In this document: positions 18,830 through 27,926 of the stretch, piece after piece
How positions within the stretch are numbered: position 1 is the stretch's first letter
Layout of the letters: every line of letters begins with the position of its first letter
Source: JACKBK01 sp963707275
Lineage (GTDB): Bacteria; Chloroflexota; Anaerolineae; JAAEKA01
DNA: 64,000 nt
Assembly: GCA_963707275.1 (NCBI GenBank)
Contig: CAVPPH010000013.1
Location: forward strand, 372,001-436,000
Reading direction: 5' to 3'
Program-made: the position numbers and the translations under genes
Notes under the pieces: generated by a model
Seen by the model: only the letters and a program-made list of their open reading frames with translations
Databases searched by the model: none
What the model was told of the DNA's origin: nothing

Positions 18830-19549
18830 ATGGACTCCACGCAACTCGTTCTCGTCGCCCTCATCGCCTTCGCAGCCGCATTTATCCAGAGCGTCGCCGG
18901 ATTTGGCTCAGCACTGCTGGGCATGCCGCTACTGGTCGCAGTAGTTGGCATCCAGATCGCGTCGCCGCTGGTTGCCATGCTGGGCGTGGCGCTGGAAATC
19001 GTCCTGATCCTTCGCTATCGTGAGCATCTTCATCTGGAGACGGTGAGCAAGCTGGTGGCCGCCGCCGCAGTCGGCATTCCGCTGGGCATCTACGCTGTCA
19101 AGAACGTCGACCAGCGCGTCGTCCTCGGCATTCTGGCGGTCGTGCTGGTGAGCTATGGCATCTACGGGCTGTCGAGGTTCACCTTGCCGAGCCTGGAAGG
19201 CCGGGGCTGGACCTATGGCCTGGGCTTCATTGCGGGGGTGTTGGGCGGGGCATACAACACGGCCGGCCCGCCGGTGATTATCTACGGCCACGCGCGCCGC
19301 TGGCCTGCGGTCCAGTTTAAGGGCAACTTGCAGGGCTTCTTTTTGCCGGTCAGCATCTTTGTCGTCGCAGGCCACTTTCTTGCCCGTACAGTGACGCCGG
19401 TTGTCTGGCAGTGCTTCGCGGTCAGCCTGCTGCCGTTGCTTCTGGGGATTTTGCTGGGCGGGCTGGCCGAACGGCGTATCGACGCCGAGCGCTTCCGCAA
19501 GCTGGTTTTGGTGCTGTTGGTCGTGCTGGGGGTGAGTTTGGTGCTGTGA
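18830..19549 (+). CDS. TauE/SafE-family anion exporter
   Basis: It has 239 residues and seven to eight predicted membrane helices. The duplicated glycine-rich motifs AGFGSALLGMPL near residue 24 and GVLGGAYNTAGPPVI near 140 are the signature of the TauE/SafE (DUF81) family, which exports sulfite, sulfoacetate or related organic anions. Substrate cannot be assigned. It is transcribed alone, divergent from the phosphofructokinase gene and convergent with glcF. Confidence 0.85.
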   Translation: MDSTQLVLVALIAFAAAFIQSVAGFGSALLGMPLLVAVVGIQIASPLVAMLGVALEIVLILRYREHLHLETVSKLVAAAAVGIPLGIYAVKNVDQRVVLGILAVVLVSYGIYGLSRFTLPSLEGRGWTYGLGFIAGVLGGAYNTAGPPVIIYGHARRWPAVQFKGNLQGFFLPVSIFVVAGHFLARTVTPVVWQCFAVSLLPLLLGILLGGLAERRIDAERFRKLVLVLLVVLGVSLVL

Positions 19550-19554
19550 ACGCG

Positions 19555-19638
19555 AGAGATGGCATCTGGCGGCAACAGCACAAGGCAGCCCAGCGCAGCG
19601 TGACCAGTCTACTACGAGACCCGCCAGATGCCATCTCT
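19555..19638. repeat. AGAGATGGCATCTGGCGG long-loop inverted repeat
   Basis: Perfect 18-bp arms at 19555-19572 and 19621-19638 around 48 nt, between the convergent TauE-family gene and glcF. It shares the core GGCATCTGG with 17207-17292. It could serve as a bidirectional terminator. Confidence 0.7.
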
Positions 19639-19654
19639 GATGCGCGCTCGCATG

Positions 19655-20930
19655 CTATGCTTTCGGCGACGGAAACGCCCGATCCAGCAATTCGATAGTG
19701 TGCAGCATCGGCAGCGGCCGGCCCAGGCGGCGCAGGTGCAGGTCGATCTGCGTCAGGCAGCCGATGTTGCCGGTGACCAGCAGCTCCGCGCCGCTGGCCA
19801 GCACGTTGCGCGCCTTCTGCTCGCCCAGTTGCCCGGCCAGCTCCGGCTGTTGGATGTTGTATGTGCCCGCGGAGCCACAGCACAACTCGCCGTCCGCTAT
19901 CTCCACCAGCGTGAGGTTGGGGATGCGCCGCAGCAGGTCGCGCGGCTGAACACGTACACCCTGCCGCGTTGGCCAGGTGGCAGGCGTCATGGTAGGCAAT
20001 GGTCAATGGCTGGGGCAGCGGCGAGGGTTCTTCAACCAGTCCAATCTGCGCCAGGAAAACGGTCACGTCCATCGCCCTGGCTGCAAAACGGGCTGCCGCG
20101 GCTTCGTCTGCGGTCCCCTTGAAAAGCAGCGGGTATTCATGCATGCCCGATCCGCAGCCGGCCGCGTTGGTGATCACCGCGTCGACGTCGTCGGGGAAGG
20201 CGCGCAGATTGTTCCTCGCCAGTTTCATCGCCTGAGCCGCCTCGCCCATGTGCATGGATAACGCGCCGCAACACCCCTGTCCGGGCGGGATCACCACCTC
20301 GACGCCCTGGCGGCTGAGCACCCGCAGCGTCGCCCGGTTGATCTGCGGCGCCAGCGCTTGCTGAACGCAGCCGGCCAGCAGGGCAACCCGCGCCCGCCGC
20401 GGGCCGCTGGCCGGAACGAGAGGCGGCAACGTCACGGCCGCGGGCAGGCCGTCGGGCAGCAGCGTCAGCATCGACGTCATGCTTTGCGGCAGAACGCCGG
20501 AAACTGCCTTGCCCAGCTTGCCCGCTGTGGCTGCAGCGCGAAACCGGTCGGGATAAGGCAGCGTTTCCTTGAGCATGATGCGCTGCATCCGGTCGCCGGC
20601 GGACGGCCTGTGGTCGTCCGAGGCGACGACGTGCGCACGGAACGAGGTGAGGAGGTCGCCATAGGGGACGCCAGACGGGCAGGCCGGCACGCAGCCGACG
20701 CAGCCCAGGCAGCGGTCGATGTAGGGCAGCGCATCGGCCAGCCGCAGGTTGCCCTCCAGCGTCTCCTTCATCAGGTAGATGCGGCCACGCGGCGAGTCCA
20801 TCTCCTCGCCCAGCAAGCGGTAGGTAGGGCAGGCGGGCAGGCAAAAGCCGCAGTGGACACAGGCCTGCACCGCGTCGGCCATGACCTGGCCGTGCGGACC
20901 GAGCGTTTCAACGGGAATGGCGTGCTGCAT
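19655..20930 (-). CDS. glcF: Glycolate oxidase iron-sulfur subunit GlcF-like (frameshifted)
   Basis: Electron-transfer subunit that passes electrons from a flavoprotein dehydrogenase (glycolate or lactate) to the quinone pool. Two 4Fe-4S motifs are near the N-terminus: CVHCGFCLPACPTY at about 22 and CLGCVGCVPACPSG at about 74. The two CCG-type domains include GCCGALSMHMGE and, in the neighbouring frame, ELCCGSAGTYN. The frame change is at about 19960-19990. Joined length is about 425 residues, normal for GlcF. No glcD/glcE flavoprotein is adjacent within this window. A heptamer tract (20944-20985) lies just upstream. Confidence 0.88.
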
Positions 20931-20943
20931 GGGGGACCTCGAA

Positions 20944-20985
20944 AATGGTGAATTGCTGAATAGCGAATGGGTAACTGGATAATGG
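20944..20985. repeat. Degenerate heptamer tract upstream of glcF
   Basis: Six consecutive 7-nt units (AATGGTG, AATTGCT, GAATAGC, GAATGGG, TAACTGG, ATAATGG) share an AATnG-like pattern. It lies 13 bp upstream of the glcF start. Confidence 0.5.
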
Positions 20986-21031
20986 CGGCGCGGCTGGGGC
21001 TATTCTACCACAGACCGCGGCCGTGCGCACG

Positions 21032-21060
21032 TTGACCCTCTGTACAGGCTGTGTTACAAT
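21032..21060 (+). promoter_or_regulatory. Promoter of the degV-type gene
   Basis: TTGACC (21032-21037), 17 bp and TACAAT (21055-21060): a strong sigma-70-type promoter about 105 bp upstream of the ATG. Confidence 0.65.
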
Positions 21061-21166
21061 CGTGTTGCTGCCAGCGGGTTGAAGAGCCGCGCTGGCAAGC
21101 AACCTTTACATGGAAACGTGCCCGCGACAGCAGCATCCGCCGTCGGCATTTTCAGGAGAAAAAGCA

Positions 21167-22036
21167 ATGCAAATCGTAACAGACAGCGGCACCGACATCA
21201 GTCTTTCACCACAGCAGCAGACCGAGTTGGCCGTTCACGTGGTGCCGCTGGTCGTGACCCTCGACGGTAAGTCCTACCGCGAGGGCATCGACGTTGAACC
21301 GGCTGAGTTCTATCGACTGCTGGCCGCCACCGACGGGCTGCCGGTGACCTCGCAGCCGTCGGCGGGCGAGTTTGCCGAGACCTATCGGCGTCTGGCAGTC
21401 ACCGATCCGGACATCCTGTCCATCCACATGACCTCCGGGCTCAGCGGCACGTTCAACGCGGCGCAAGCCGGCGCGGCACTGGCGCCAGAGGCCAACGTCA
21501 CGCTGGTTGACACCAAGACCTTGTCCGCCGCGGCCGGCTGGCAGGTGGAAGCGGGGGCGCGGGCAGCCAAAGCTGGCTGGTCGATTGAGCAAATCCTCGC
21601 GTTGTTGGCACGGATCAGCGAGGCCAGTGACAGCATGTATACGCTGGACGAGTTGAAGTACCTGATCCACGGCGGACGCATCAGCCACATGAAAGGGCTG
21701 ATCGCCTCGATTCTCAATCTCAAGCCGATGATCGGCGTCGAGAAAGTCAACGGCACCTACACGCAACTTGGCCAGACGCGCACCTTCAAGAAAGCGGTGA
21801 AGGGGTTGGTCGATCTGATCGCCACCCAGCATGCGCCGGGCAGCGCGTTGCACGTCCAGGTGCTGCATGCTTTCAACCCTGAAGGCGCCGCTGCGCTGCG
21901 CGCACAGGTCGACCAGCTCTTCGATTGCACGTGGCTGCCGATTGGCCCCATGTCGCTGGTGCTGGGCGCACACACCGGTCCCAGCATGGTCGGCGTCGCC
22001 TTCGCGTCGCAGGCCGCGTTCGCGGATGTGCCGTAG
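21167..22036 (+). CDS. DegV-family fatty-acid-binding protein
   Basis: It has 289 residues and starts MQIVTDSGTDIS at ATG 21167, with AGGAG 9 nt upstream. DegV/FakB proteins bind a single fatty acid and present it to the fatty acid kinase FakA for phosphorylation. Family signatures visible here are VTDSGTDIS, TSQPSAGEF, IHMTSGLSGTFNAAQ, DTKTLSAAAGW and LDELKYLIHGGRIS, and near the end GAHTGPSMVGV. No fakA gene is in the window. Lipid binding is inferred from family. Confidence 0.93.
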   Translation: MQIVTDSGTDISLSPQQQTELAVHVVPLVVTLDGKSYREGIDVEPAEFYRLLAATDGLPVTSQPSAGEFAETYRRLAVTDPDILSIHMTSGLSGTFNAAQAGAALAPEANVTLVDTKTLSAAAGWQVEAGARAAKAGWSIEQILALLARISEASDSMYTLDELKYLIHGGRISHMKGLIASILNLKPMIGVEKVNGTYTQLGQTRTFKKAVKGLVDLIATQHAPGSALHVQVLHAFNPEGAAALRAQVDQLFDCTWLPIGPMSLVLGAHTGPSMVGVAFASQAAFADVP

Positions 22037-22053
22037 CAACTAGCTGTTCTGTG

Positions 22054-22096
22054 CATGATACCGCCACGCGAGGGCAACCCGCGCGGTGGTATCATG
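22054..22096 (+). terminator. Palindrome after the degV-type gene
   Basis: CATGATACCGCCACGCG (22054-22070) and CGCGCGGTGGTATCATG (22080-22096) pair with two mismatches. It is a likely terminator or REP-type element between the DegV and DinB genes. Confidence 0.45.
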
Positions 22097-22136
22097 TATG
22101 CCACGCTGCCACGTACTCGAAAGGAACTGGAGAGAG

Positions 22137-22611
22137 ATGAACGCAGTGGAACGGAACACAAAGCTCGAAATCGTATGGCATGGCTTACCCGCGCCTGGTT
22201 GCGGCGCTGGACGGCTACCCGCAGGAGATGTGGCAGTTCAGGCCCGCGCCAGATCGCTGGACGATCCACGAGATCATCGTTCACATCGCCGACAGCGAAG
22301 TGAACAGCTACGTTCGCTGCCGGCGCTTCATCGCGGAGCCGGGCGGCGTGGTGCAGGGCTACGACGAAAATGCCTGGGTCAGCGAGTTGCGCTATCACGA
22401 CCAGAGCGCGCTGGATGCGCTGGAGCTGTTCAAATGGCTGCGGCTGAACTCATACCAGTTGATCAAGGATCTGCCCGAGGCGGTCTGGTCGAACACAGTC
22501 ACGCACACTGAAAACGGGTTGATGACCATGGACGACTGGCTGGATACTTACGAGCGCCACATCCCCGACCACATCGCGCAGATGCAGGCAATCTACGACG
22601 ACTGGAGCTGA
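22137..22611 (+). CDS. DinB-like four-helix-bundle protein (N-terminal frameshift)
   Basis: Small DinB/YfiT-type metal-binding protein, a superfamily of thiol-dependent transferases and proteins of unknown role. The main frame (from 22180) has WQFRPAPDRWTIHEIIVHIADSE and, near the end, DWLDTYERHIPDHIAQM, which supply the three histidines expected for the metal site. The ATG at 22137 is preceded by GGAGAGAG and encodes MNAVERNTKLEIV in another frame, joining the main frame at about 22170-22180. The resulting protein has about 157 residues. Function unknown beyond fold. Confidence 0.75.
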
Positions 22612-22614
22612 CAA

Positions 22615-23094
22615 ATGGCCGTCGAAGACGATTATCTGGATGTGTTGCAAAACATCGAGTTTGCGATCGTCTCAGTTTTCCGCAAACGCCCGGAACTGGT
22701 TGACTACGACGTTGATGTCGTGCTGACGGCCCTGGTGAAAGGCTATCAGGCTGAGCAGCGGCAACGCGAGAAGCCAGCCCTCCACCTGAATGAGCTCCGG
22801 CAGGAGGTGTACAATTCAGTCGAGGCGGTGTGTGAGTTTCGGCTGGGGCGAACGGAGCTCGTGGAGTCCCAGCACAGCCAGTTCATGTCAAGTTTATCGC
22901 CGTTGACGATTGACGAGATCCTGGCGTGCCTGAAACGCATTCGCACCTCGGTGAAGCGCTGGACAAAAGTCGGCGGGCGACAGGGCTACTTGACGTTCGT
23001 CGACGAGTTCATTGTCTACGACCGCGCCATGCATCACCGCCACCTGAACCACCAGCCCGCCAACAGGCAGATGAATCAGATCTACCGTCTTTAA
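22615..23094 (+). CDS. Conserved hypothetical protein
   Basis: It has 159 residues, mostly helical, with no signal peptide or membrane segment. The start lies 3 bp after the DinB-like stop, so the two are probably one transcription unit. I do not recognise a family. Charged helices (EQRQREKPALHLNELRQEV) and a region CLKRIRTSVKRWTK suggest a soluble cytoplasmic protein. Confidence 0.6.
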   Translation: MAVEDDYLDVLQNIEFAIVSVFRKRPELVDYDVDVVLTALVKGYQAEQRQREKPALHLNELRQEVYNSVEAVCEFRLGRTELVESQHSQFMSSLSPLTIDEILACLKRIRTSVKRWTKVGGRQGYLTFVDEFIVYDRAMHHRHLNHQPANRQMNQIYRL

Positions 23095-23111
23095 GAACAG
23101 GGAGGACGCAT

Positions 23112-23981
23112 ATGACGGCAGGAATGATGTGCAAAGGAAAGCTGGCGTGCGCTTTGCTTGTGATTGTCATTGTAGCAACGGCGGTTGTATTCACGGCAGC
23201 AAGCGCCCAGGCCAAGTTCTACCCACCCGGCATGGTGGCCTACTGGAGATTCGATGAGGACAGTGGGCCGACGGCCTATGATTCGGTCAATGCAAACAAT
23301 GGTTCAATCTACGAAGCAAGCTGGGTGGAAAGCGGCAGAGTCAACAGTGCTTTGAGCTTTGATGGCTACAACGGTCGCGTTGAGATCCCCGATTCCGATA
23401 GTTTGGATGCCCCGTCTGTTTCAAATCAACTCACCTTGGAAGCTTGGCTCAACCTGGCACAAGCTGACCCGGGTGGGTCTCCCCAGCATTACGTAATCAA
23501 TTCGCGGGATGGCGGTACGGGAGGCTATGGCTTCAACGTCGATAGCGACTTGATCCAGTGCTGGGTGGGAGGATACTATCCCTATTTGCCCGCAACGTTG
23601 GAGGTCGGCGTCTGGCACCATGTCGCATGCACATATGATGGTTCGGAGATGATCATCTATGTTGACGGAGTTGTCGCTGGGAGTAGGGCTGTCACCCGTG
23701 TCATCATGCCCAGCAGTAGCCCTCTTTTCATTGGGCAGAGGTATACCCAGTCGGAAAGATTCAAGGGCATGATAGACGAAGTAGCTGTCTGGAGTGAAGC
23801 CCTGCCGCAGCAAGCAATCCAGCAACACTACCAGAACGGCCTGAATGGCCAGGGATACGATTACGTCCCGTCAGCAGCGCGGTTGGTGTCCGTGGAGGCT
23901 TCCTCAAGTCATGAAGTGGAACAGACTGCGTGGCGCTGGCTTGTAAGAGAGATACTGAAAGCCCTCGACCTGCAATCCTGA
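23112..23981 (+). CDS. Secreted LamG-domain protein
   Basis: It has 289 residues. A signal peptide of about 35 residues ends in ASAQA. The body is one concanavalin-like LamG/laminin-G-3 domain: MVAYWRFDE, ALSFDGYNGRVEIPDS, LTLEAWLNL, WHHVACTYDG, IYVDGV and IDEVAVW are its usual strand motifs. Such domains bind carbohydrate or extracellular polymers. The C-terminal 40 residues have no recognisable anchor. The start is at ATG 23112 with GGGAGG upstream. Codon use is less GC-rich than its neighbours, which may mean later acquisition. Confidence 0.85.
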   Translation: MTAGMMCKGKLACALLVIVIVATAVVFTAASAQAKFYPPGMVAYWRFDEDSGPTAYDSVNANNGSIYEASWVESGRVNSALSFDGYNGRVEIPDSDSLDAPSVSNQLTLEAWLNLAQADPGGSPQHYVINSRDGGTGGYGFNVDSDLIQCWVGGYYPYLPATLEVGVWHHVACTYDGSEMIIYVDGVVAGSRAVTRVIMPSSSPLFIGQRYTQSERFKGMIDEVAVWSEALPQQAIQQHYQNGLNGQGYDYVPSAARLVSVEASSSHEVEQTAWRWLVREILKALDLQS

Positions 23982-24039
23982 CGAGAGATGCTTAGATGCG
24001 CTCAATTGGGTGGACGATTGCGTGCGTTGATCACGCAGT

Positions 24040-25710
24040 CTAACCACTTAAGCCAGTCTCCTCCTCCCGCAACTGCCGTCGCAGGATCTTGCCGATCATG
24101 CTTTTCGGCAGCTCGGAGCGGAACTCGACCTCTGACGGCACCTTGTAGGCCACCAGCCGCTCGCGGAAGTAGGCGATGAACTCCTCGGCCGTTGCCGTTT
24201 CGCCTTCCTTGAGCACGATGAAGACCTTGATGCGCTCCCCCTTGCGCTCGTCGGGGATGCCGACGCAGATGCCTTCCATCACCTTGGGATGCAGCGCGAT
24301 CAGTTCGTCGATCTCGCGCGGGAAGACGTTGAAGCCGCCGACGATGATCAGCTCCTTCTTGCGGTCGGTGATGTAGAAGTAGCCGTCCTCATCCATGTGG
24401 CCGATGTCGCCGGTGAACAGCCAGCCGTCCTTGATCGTCTCGGCGGTGTCGTCGGGTCGGTTGAAGTAGCCCAGCATCAGCGTCGGGCTGCGCAGGACGA
24501 TCTCGCCCGTCTCGCCAGCCGGCAAATCCTCCGACCCGTCCAGCGACACGATCTTGCAGTCCACATCGGGGAAGGGCAGACCGATGCTGCCCAGCTTCTG
24601 TATCCCCTTGTATGGGTTTGCCATGATCGCGGTCACGGCTTCGGTCAGGCCGTAGCCCTCGATCAGCCGCGCACCGGCCCGCGCCTCGAACTCGTCCTTG
24701 ATGCCCTTGGTCAGCGGCGCGGCGCCCACGAAGATGCCTTTGACGCTGTGTAGATCGTATTTGTCCACGTCGGGGACGTTGGCGAAGGCGACGAACATGG
24801 TCGGCACGCCAACGAAGAAGGTGGGCTTGAACTTCTGCACCGCCTCCAGCACCGCCTTGGCCTGGAAGCGCGGCATCAGCACCGTCTCCGCGCCGGCCAG
24901 AAAGACGGCGTTCATGGTGACGCTCATGCCGAAGCCGTGGAACAGCGGCAGCACCGCCAGCATCCGGCCCTCCGCGTCGAGATTGACCCAGGCCTGCAAC
25001 TGGTGCGCGTTGGACACCAGCGCATAGTGCGACAGCATGATCCCCTTCGCGACGCCGGTGGTGCCGCCGCTGTAAATGAGCACCGCCATGTCGTCGGGAT
25101 CGACCGGCTCAGCCTGCCAGCCGCTCGGCAGCGGCTGCTTCAGCATGTCAGTCATGTTGACCAGCGGGGCAGACTTGCCGGCCTTGATCTGGCCGCGCTC
25201 CTGAAACCCAGAGGCAAGACCCATGGGGAAGGGCAGGAAGTCGGCCAGCCGCGCGTAGATCACCCCCTTGACCGGCGTCTGCGGCAGCAGGCTGGCCACC
25301 TTCTCCAGAAACATGGGGATCGTCACCACCGTCTCGGCCCCGGAGTCGCTGAGGTGGAAGGTCAGCTCGCGCTCGGTGTAGAGCGGATTGAGCGGCACGA
25401 TGACCGCGCCCGCCTTGAGGATGCCGTAGTAGGCGATGATGAACTGCGGTGAGTTGGGCAGCAGCAGCGCTACCCGGTCACCCTTTGCAACGCCCTGAGC
25501 CTGCAACGCAGCCGCAAAATAGTCCGACGCATCCTTGAGTGACTGGTAGGTATAGCGCCTGCCAAAGAACCTGGCGCACGGCGCAGCCGGCGTCCTGGCC
25601 GCCGTGTCATCCAGCAGCCTGTAGAGCGGCAGCCGCGGGTAGTCCAGATGCTGCGGCACGTTGGAGTCGTAGTGTTGCAGCCAGCGTCGATCGACATCTG
25701 ATGGGATCAT
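24040..25710 (-). CDS. Long-chain acyl-CoA synthetase (AMP-forming)
   Basis: ANL-superfamily enzyme activating a carboxylic acid, probably a fatty acid, with ATP and CoA. It has 556 residues. YSGGTTGVAKGIMLSH is the P-loop-like motif, YGLTEAVTA the A5 motif, DGWLFTGDIGHMDEDGY and ITDRKKELIIVGGFN the hinge region, and MIGKILRR contains the catalytic lysine. The start is separated by only 7 bp from the stop of the MscS gene, so the two are likely co-transcribed. Chain-length specificity cannot be read from sequence. Confidence 0.93.
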   Translation of the reverse strand: MIPSDVDRRWLQHYDSNVPQHLDYPRLPLYRLLDDTAARTPAAPCARFFGRRYTYQSLKDASDYFAAALQAQGVAKGDRVALLLPNSPQFIIAYYGILKAGAVIVPLNPLYTERELTFHLSDSGAETVVTIPMFLEKVASLLPQTPVKGVIYARLADFLPFPMGLASGFQERGQIKAGKSAPLVNMTDMLKQPLPSGWQAEPVDPDDMAVLIYSGGTTGVAKGIMLSHYALVSNAHQLQAWVNLDAEGRMLAVLPLFHGFGMSVTMNAVFLAGAETVLMPRFQAKAVLEAVQKFKPTFFVGVPTMFVAFANVPDVDKYDLHSVKGIFVGAAPLTKGIKDEFEARAGARLIEGYGLTEAVTAIMANPYKGIQKLGSIGLPFPDVDCKIVSLDGSEDLPAGETGEIVLRSPTLMLGYFNRPDDTAETIKDGWLFTGDIGHMDEDGYFYITDRKKELIIVGGFNVFPREIDELIALHPKVMEGICVGIPDERKGERIKVFIVLKEGETATAEEFIAYFRERLVAYKVPSEVEFRSELPKSMIGKILRRQLREEETGLSG

Positions 25711-25717
25711 TGCAGTG

Positions 25718-26531
25718 TCATCCTTCCTTTATGACATGAATGTCGCGCTGCGGGAACGGAATCGTGATGCCTTCCTCGTCGAAACGCACCTTGACTTGCT
25801 CGCGCAGGTCGTTCTGCAGGCTCCAGTAGTCGTCCGGGGTAACGGCGGCGCGCACGTTGAGGTTGACGCTGTTGTCGCCCAATTCGCTGACCAGGATCTG
25901 CAGCGGCGGATCCGGCAAGACACGCGGGTCTTTCGCCATCACTTCCTCGATCAGCCGTCGCGCCGTCGCGATGTTGTCGCCGTAGCTGATGCCGAAGGTC
26001 AGGTCCGTGCGCAGCAGGCCCTTCTTTGTGAAGTTGGTGATGCCGTTCTGCTGGATCTCGCCGTTGGGCAGGATCACAACTCTGTTGTCCCAGCGCACCA
26101 GCACCGTGCTGAAGAGCTGGATTTCCTCCACGGTGCCGGTGATGCCCCTGGTCTCGATCAGGTCGCCTATCAGCGAAGGGTTTGAACAACACGAAATTGA
26201 TGCTGGCCGCCAGATCGCGCAACGACTGCTGCAGGGCAATGCCCAGCACGATGATCACGACGCCGGCCGCCGTCACCACCGTAACGGCCGGCACGCCCAT
26301 GACGATCAGGGCCAGCATCATGGCAAGTATCCACATGCCGTAGTAGGCCAGCGTCAGGAACAGCGACTCCATCGATGGCGTCAGGGTAGTTCGCTTGAAA
26401 GCGCTTGCCAGCCAGCGGCGTGTGGCAACTGCCAGCCAGCGGCCGATGATCACGATGAGGATGGCAGCGCCGATCCGGAGGAGGAATCCGACCACTTGGC
26501 CAGAAAGGACAGGAGGAAGCTCTATTGACAT
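25718..26531 (-). CDS. Small-conductance mechanosensitive channel, MscS family (frameshifted)
   Basis: Membrane channel protecting against hypo-osmotic shock. Three membrane helices are predicted in the first 130 residues, with the pore-lining helix VVTAAGVVIIVLGIALQQSL followed by RDLAASINFVLFKPF. The beta-domain after it (GDLIETRGITGTVEEIQLF, LPNGEI) is in a neighbouring frame that starts at about 26170-26180. Joined length is about 271 residues, normal for a minimal MscS. A second MscS-family gene is at 61266. Confidence 0.87.
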
Positions 26532-26579
26532 TGCTGAAACCGGCTTATCCCTTCTTCAATGGTGACTTCGACGGGTCTG

Positions 26580-27297
26580 TTATTCATAGCCGCGTGTTCG
26601 GGCTTCGTTCAGAATGCTTGCGGTCGCTGTTGCGCCGACCCGCGTCACGCCGAGGTCGCGGACGCGCAGCAGGTCGTCCAGTGTGCGCACGCCGCCGGCC
26701 GCCTTGATCTGCACCCAGGGCGCGCAGTGGCGACGCATCAGCGCCAGATCGTGGTCCGTCGCACCGGCGTAGTTGTACGATGCCGTCGGGCTGTCTGACG
26801 AAGCCGTAACCGGTGGAGGTCTTGGCGAATGCCACACCCAGTTCGCTGCAAATGCGGCAAAGCTGGATCTTGAAGTGGTCGTCGGGCAGGTAGTCGTTCT
26901 CGAAGATGACCTTGAGCAGCCCGCCGCCGCTGGTGGCCAGGTCGTTGAGCAGGCGGATCTCGTCGCTGACGTAGTCCCAGTCCTCGCCCAGCACCTTGCC
27001 GATGTTGACGACCATGTCCAGCTCGCGCGCGCCGTCGTTGATGGCCAGCTCGGCCTCTTGCAGCTTGACGGCTACCCGGTTGGCGCCGTGCGGAAATCCG
27101 ACCACCGTGCCGACGACGACATCGGAGCCGCTTAGTTCCTGGCAGGCCAGCGTCACGGCGTAGGGCTTGATGCACACCGACGCTACGTTGTAGCGCCGCG
27201 CCACCTGGCAGCCGGCGACCAGATCGACCTCGGTGATGGTCGGATGCAGCAGCGAGTGGTCGATCATCTTGGCAAGGGAGTGGAGGGGTGGGGGCAT
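26580..27297 (-). CDS. deoC: Deoxyribose-phosphate aldolase DeoC (frameshifted)
   Basis: Class I aldolase cleaving 2-deoxyribose 5-phosphate to acetaldehyde and glyceraldehyde 3-phosphate in nucleoside salvage. MIDHSLLHP, VVGFPHGAN, VVNIGKVLGEDW and the Schiff-base lysine in AFAKTSTGYGF are visible. After that the frame changes at about 26780. The true C-terminus (WVQIKAAGGVRTLDD, RVGATATASIL) lies in the neighbouring frame and ends at 26580. Joined length is about 238 residues, normal for the family. Confidence 0.9.
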
Positions 27298-27393
27298 GGT
27301 TTGTTAGTTTGGTGGTGCGTTAGTTCGATAGTTGGGAACCGCGGATCAGGAGAAAGCCGCGGATCGGAGTTGCCACCTGCCACCTGCGACTCC
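27298..27393. repeat. Heptamer-rich intergenic tract
   Basis: The 96-bp gap between deoC and the next gene consists of degenerate 7-nt units, for example GCCACCT-GCCACCT-GCGACTC at 27372-27392. It shares CGCGGATCGGA with the gap at 42379-42498. No gene is visible. Confidence 0.45.
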
Positions 27394-27915
27394 TCACCGC
27401 CGAAATAGGCCGAGCTGGATCAGGATGCCGATGGCAATCAGGAGAATCAGGGCGACGCTGAAGAGGGTGGGTGAGAGAGGAAACAGGCCGCCAAACCCGG
27501 TCATCACCACGTACGCGCCGATGATCGCTGACAGGATGATCAGGCCGAGGTTGAACAGCTTGTAGAGTAGAAACGCGCCGACCGCCCCGCCGACGATGAA
27601 GACAGCCGCGGCCATCCAGGTCTCAGTCAGCAGGTTGCTGGTCATTCCGCCTAGCAGCAGGTTCAACGCTACGCCGCCGGCCAGGAAACCGACCAGCCCG
27701 ATCAGCGCCCTCTGGAAGACGACTAATAACAGCGCGCCGCCGAATGCCAGCGCAAATGCGATGATCAGGCCGGTTGTCTCGGGTTCGTTGGGCAATAACA
27801 GGTCAGCCAGATACAGTCCGGCGACGAACCCCATGGTCGCGGCCAGCAGCCAGTACAGTTTACGACCCGCGAACAGCAACGCGCTGCCCAACACCAGTTC
27901 GATAATTGGAAGCAA
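27394..27915 (-). CDS. Multi-pass membrane protein, TMEM198/DUF4203-like
   Basis: It has 173 residues and about seven short, glycine-rich membrane helices (GLIIAFALAFGGALLLVVFQ, FIVGGAVGAFLLYKLF and others), ending in a basic GLFRR. The pattern of helices with repeated G-x3-G resembles the DUF4203/TMEM198 group, but I am not certain of the family. It starts 11 bp downstream of the YpdA-type gene stop, so it is probably co-transcribed with it. Confidence 0.65.
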   Translation of the reverse strand: MLPIIELVLGSALLFAGRKLYWLLAATMGFVAGLYLADLLLPNEPETTGLIIAFALAFGGALLLVVFQRALIGLVGFLAGGVALNLLLGGMTSNLLTETWMAAAVFIVGGAVGAFLLYKLFNLGLIILSAIIGAYVVMTGFGGLFPLSPTLFSVALILLIAIGILIQLGLFRR

Positions 27916-27926
27916 GAATTCTCTCC

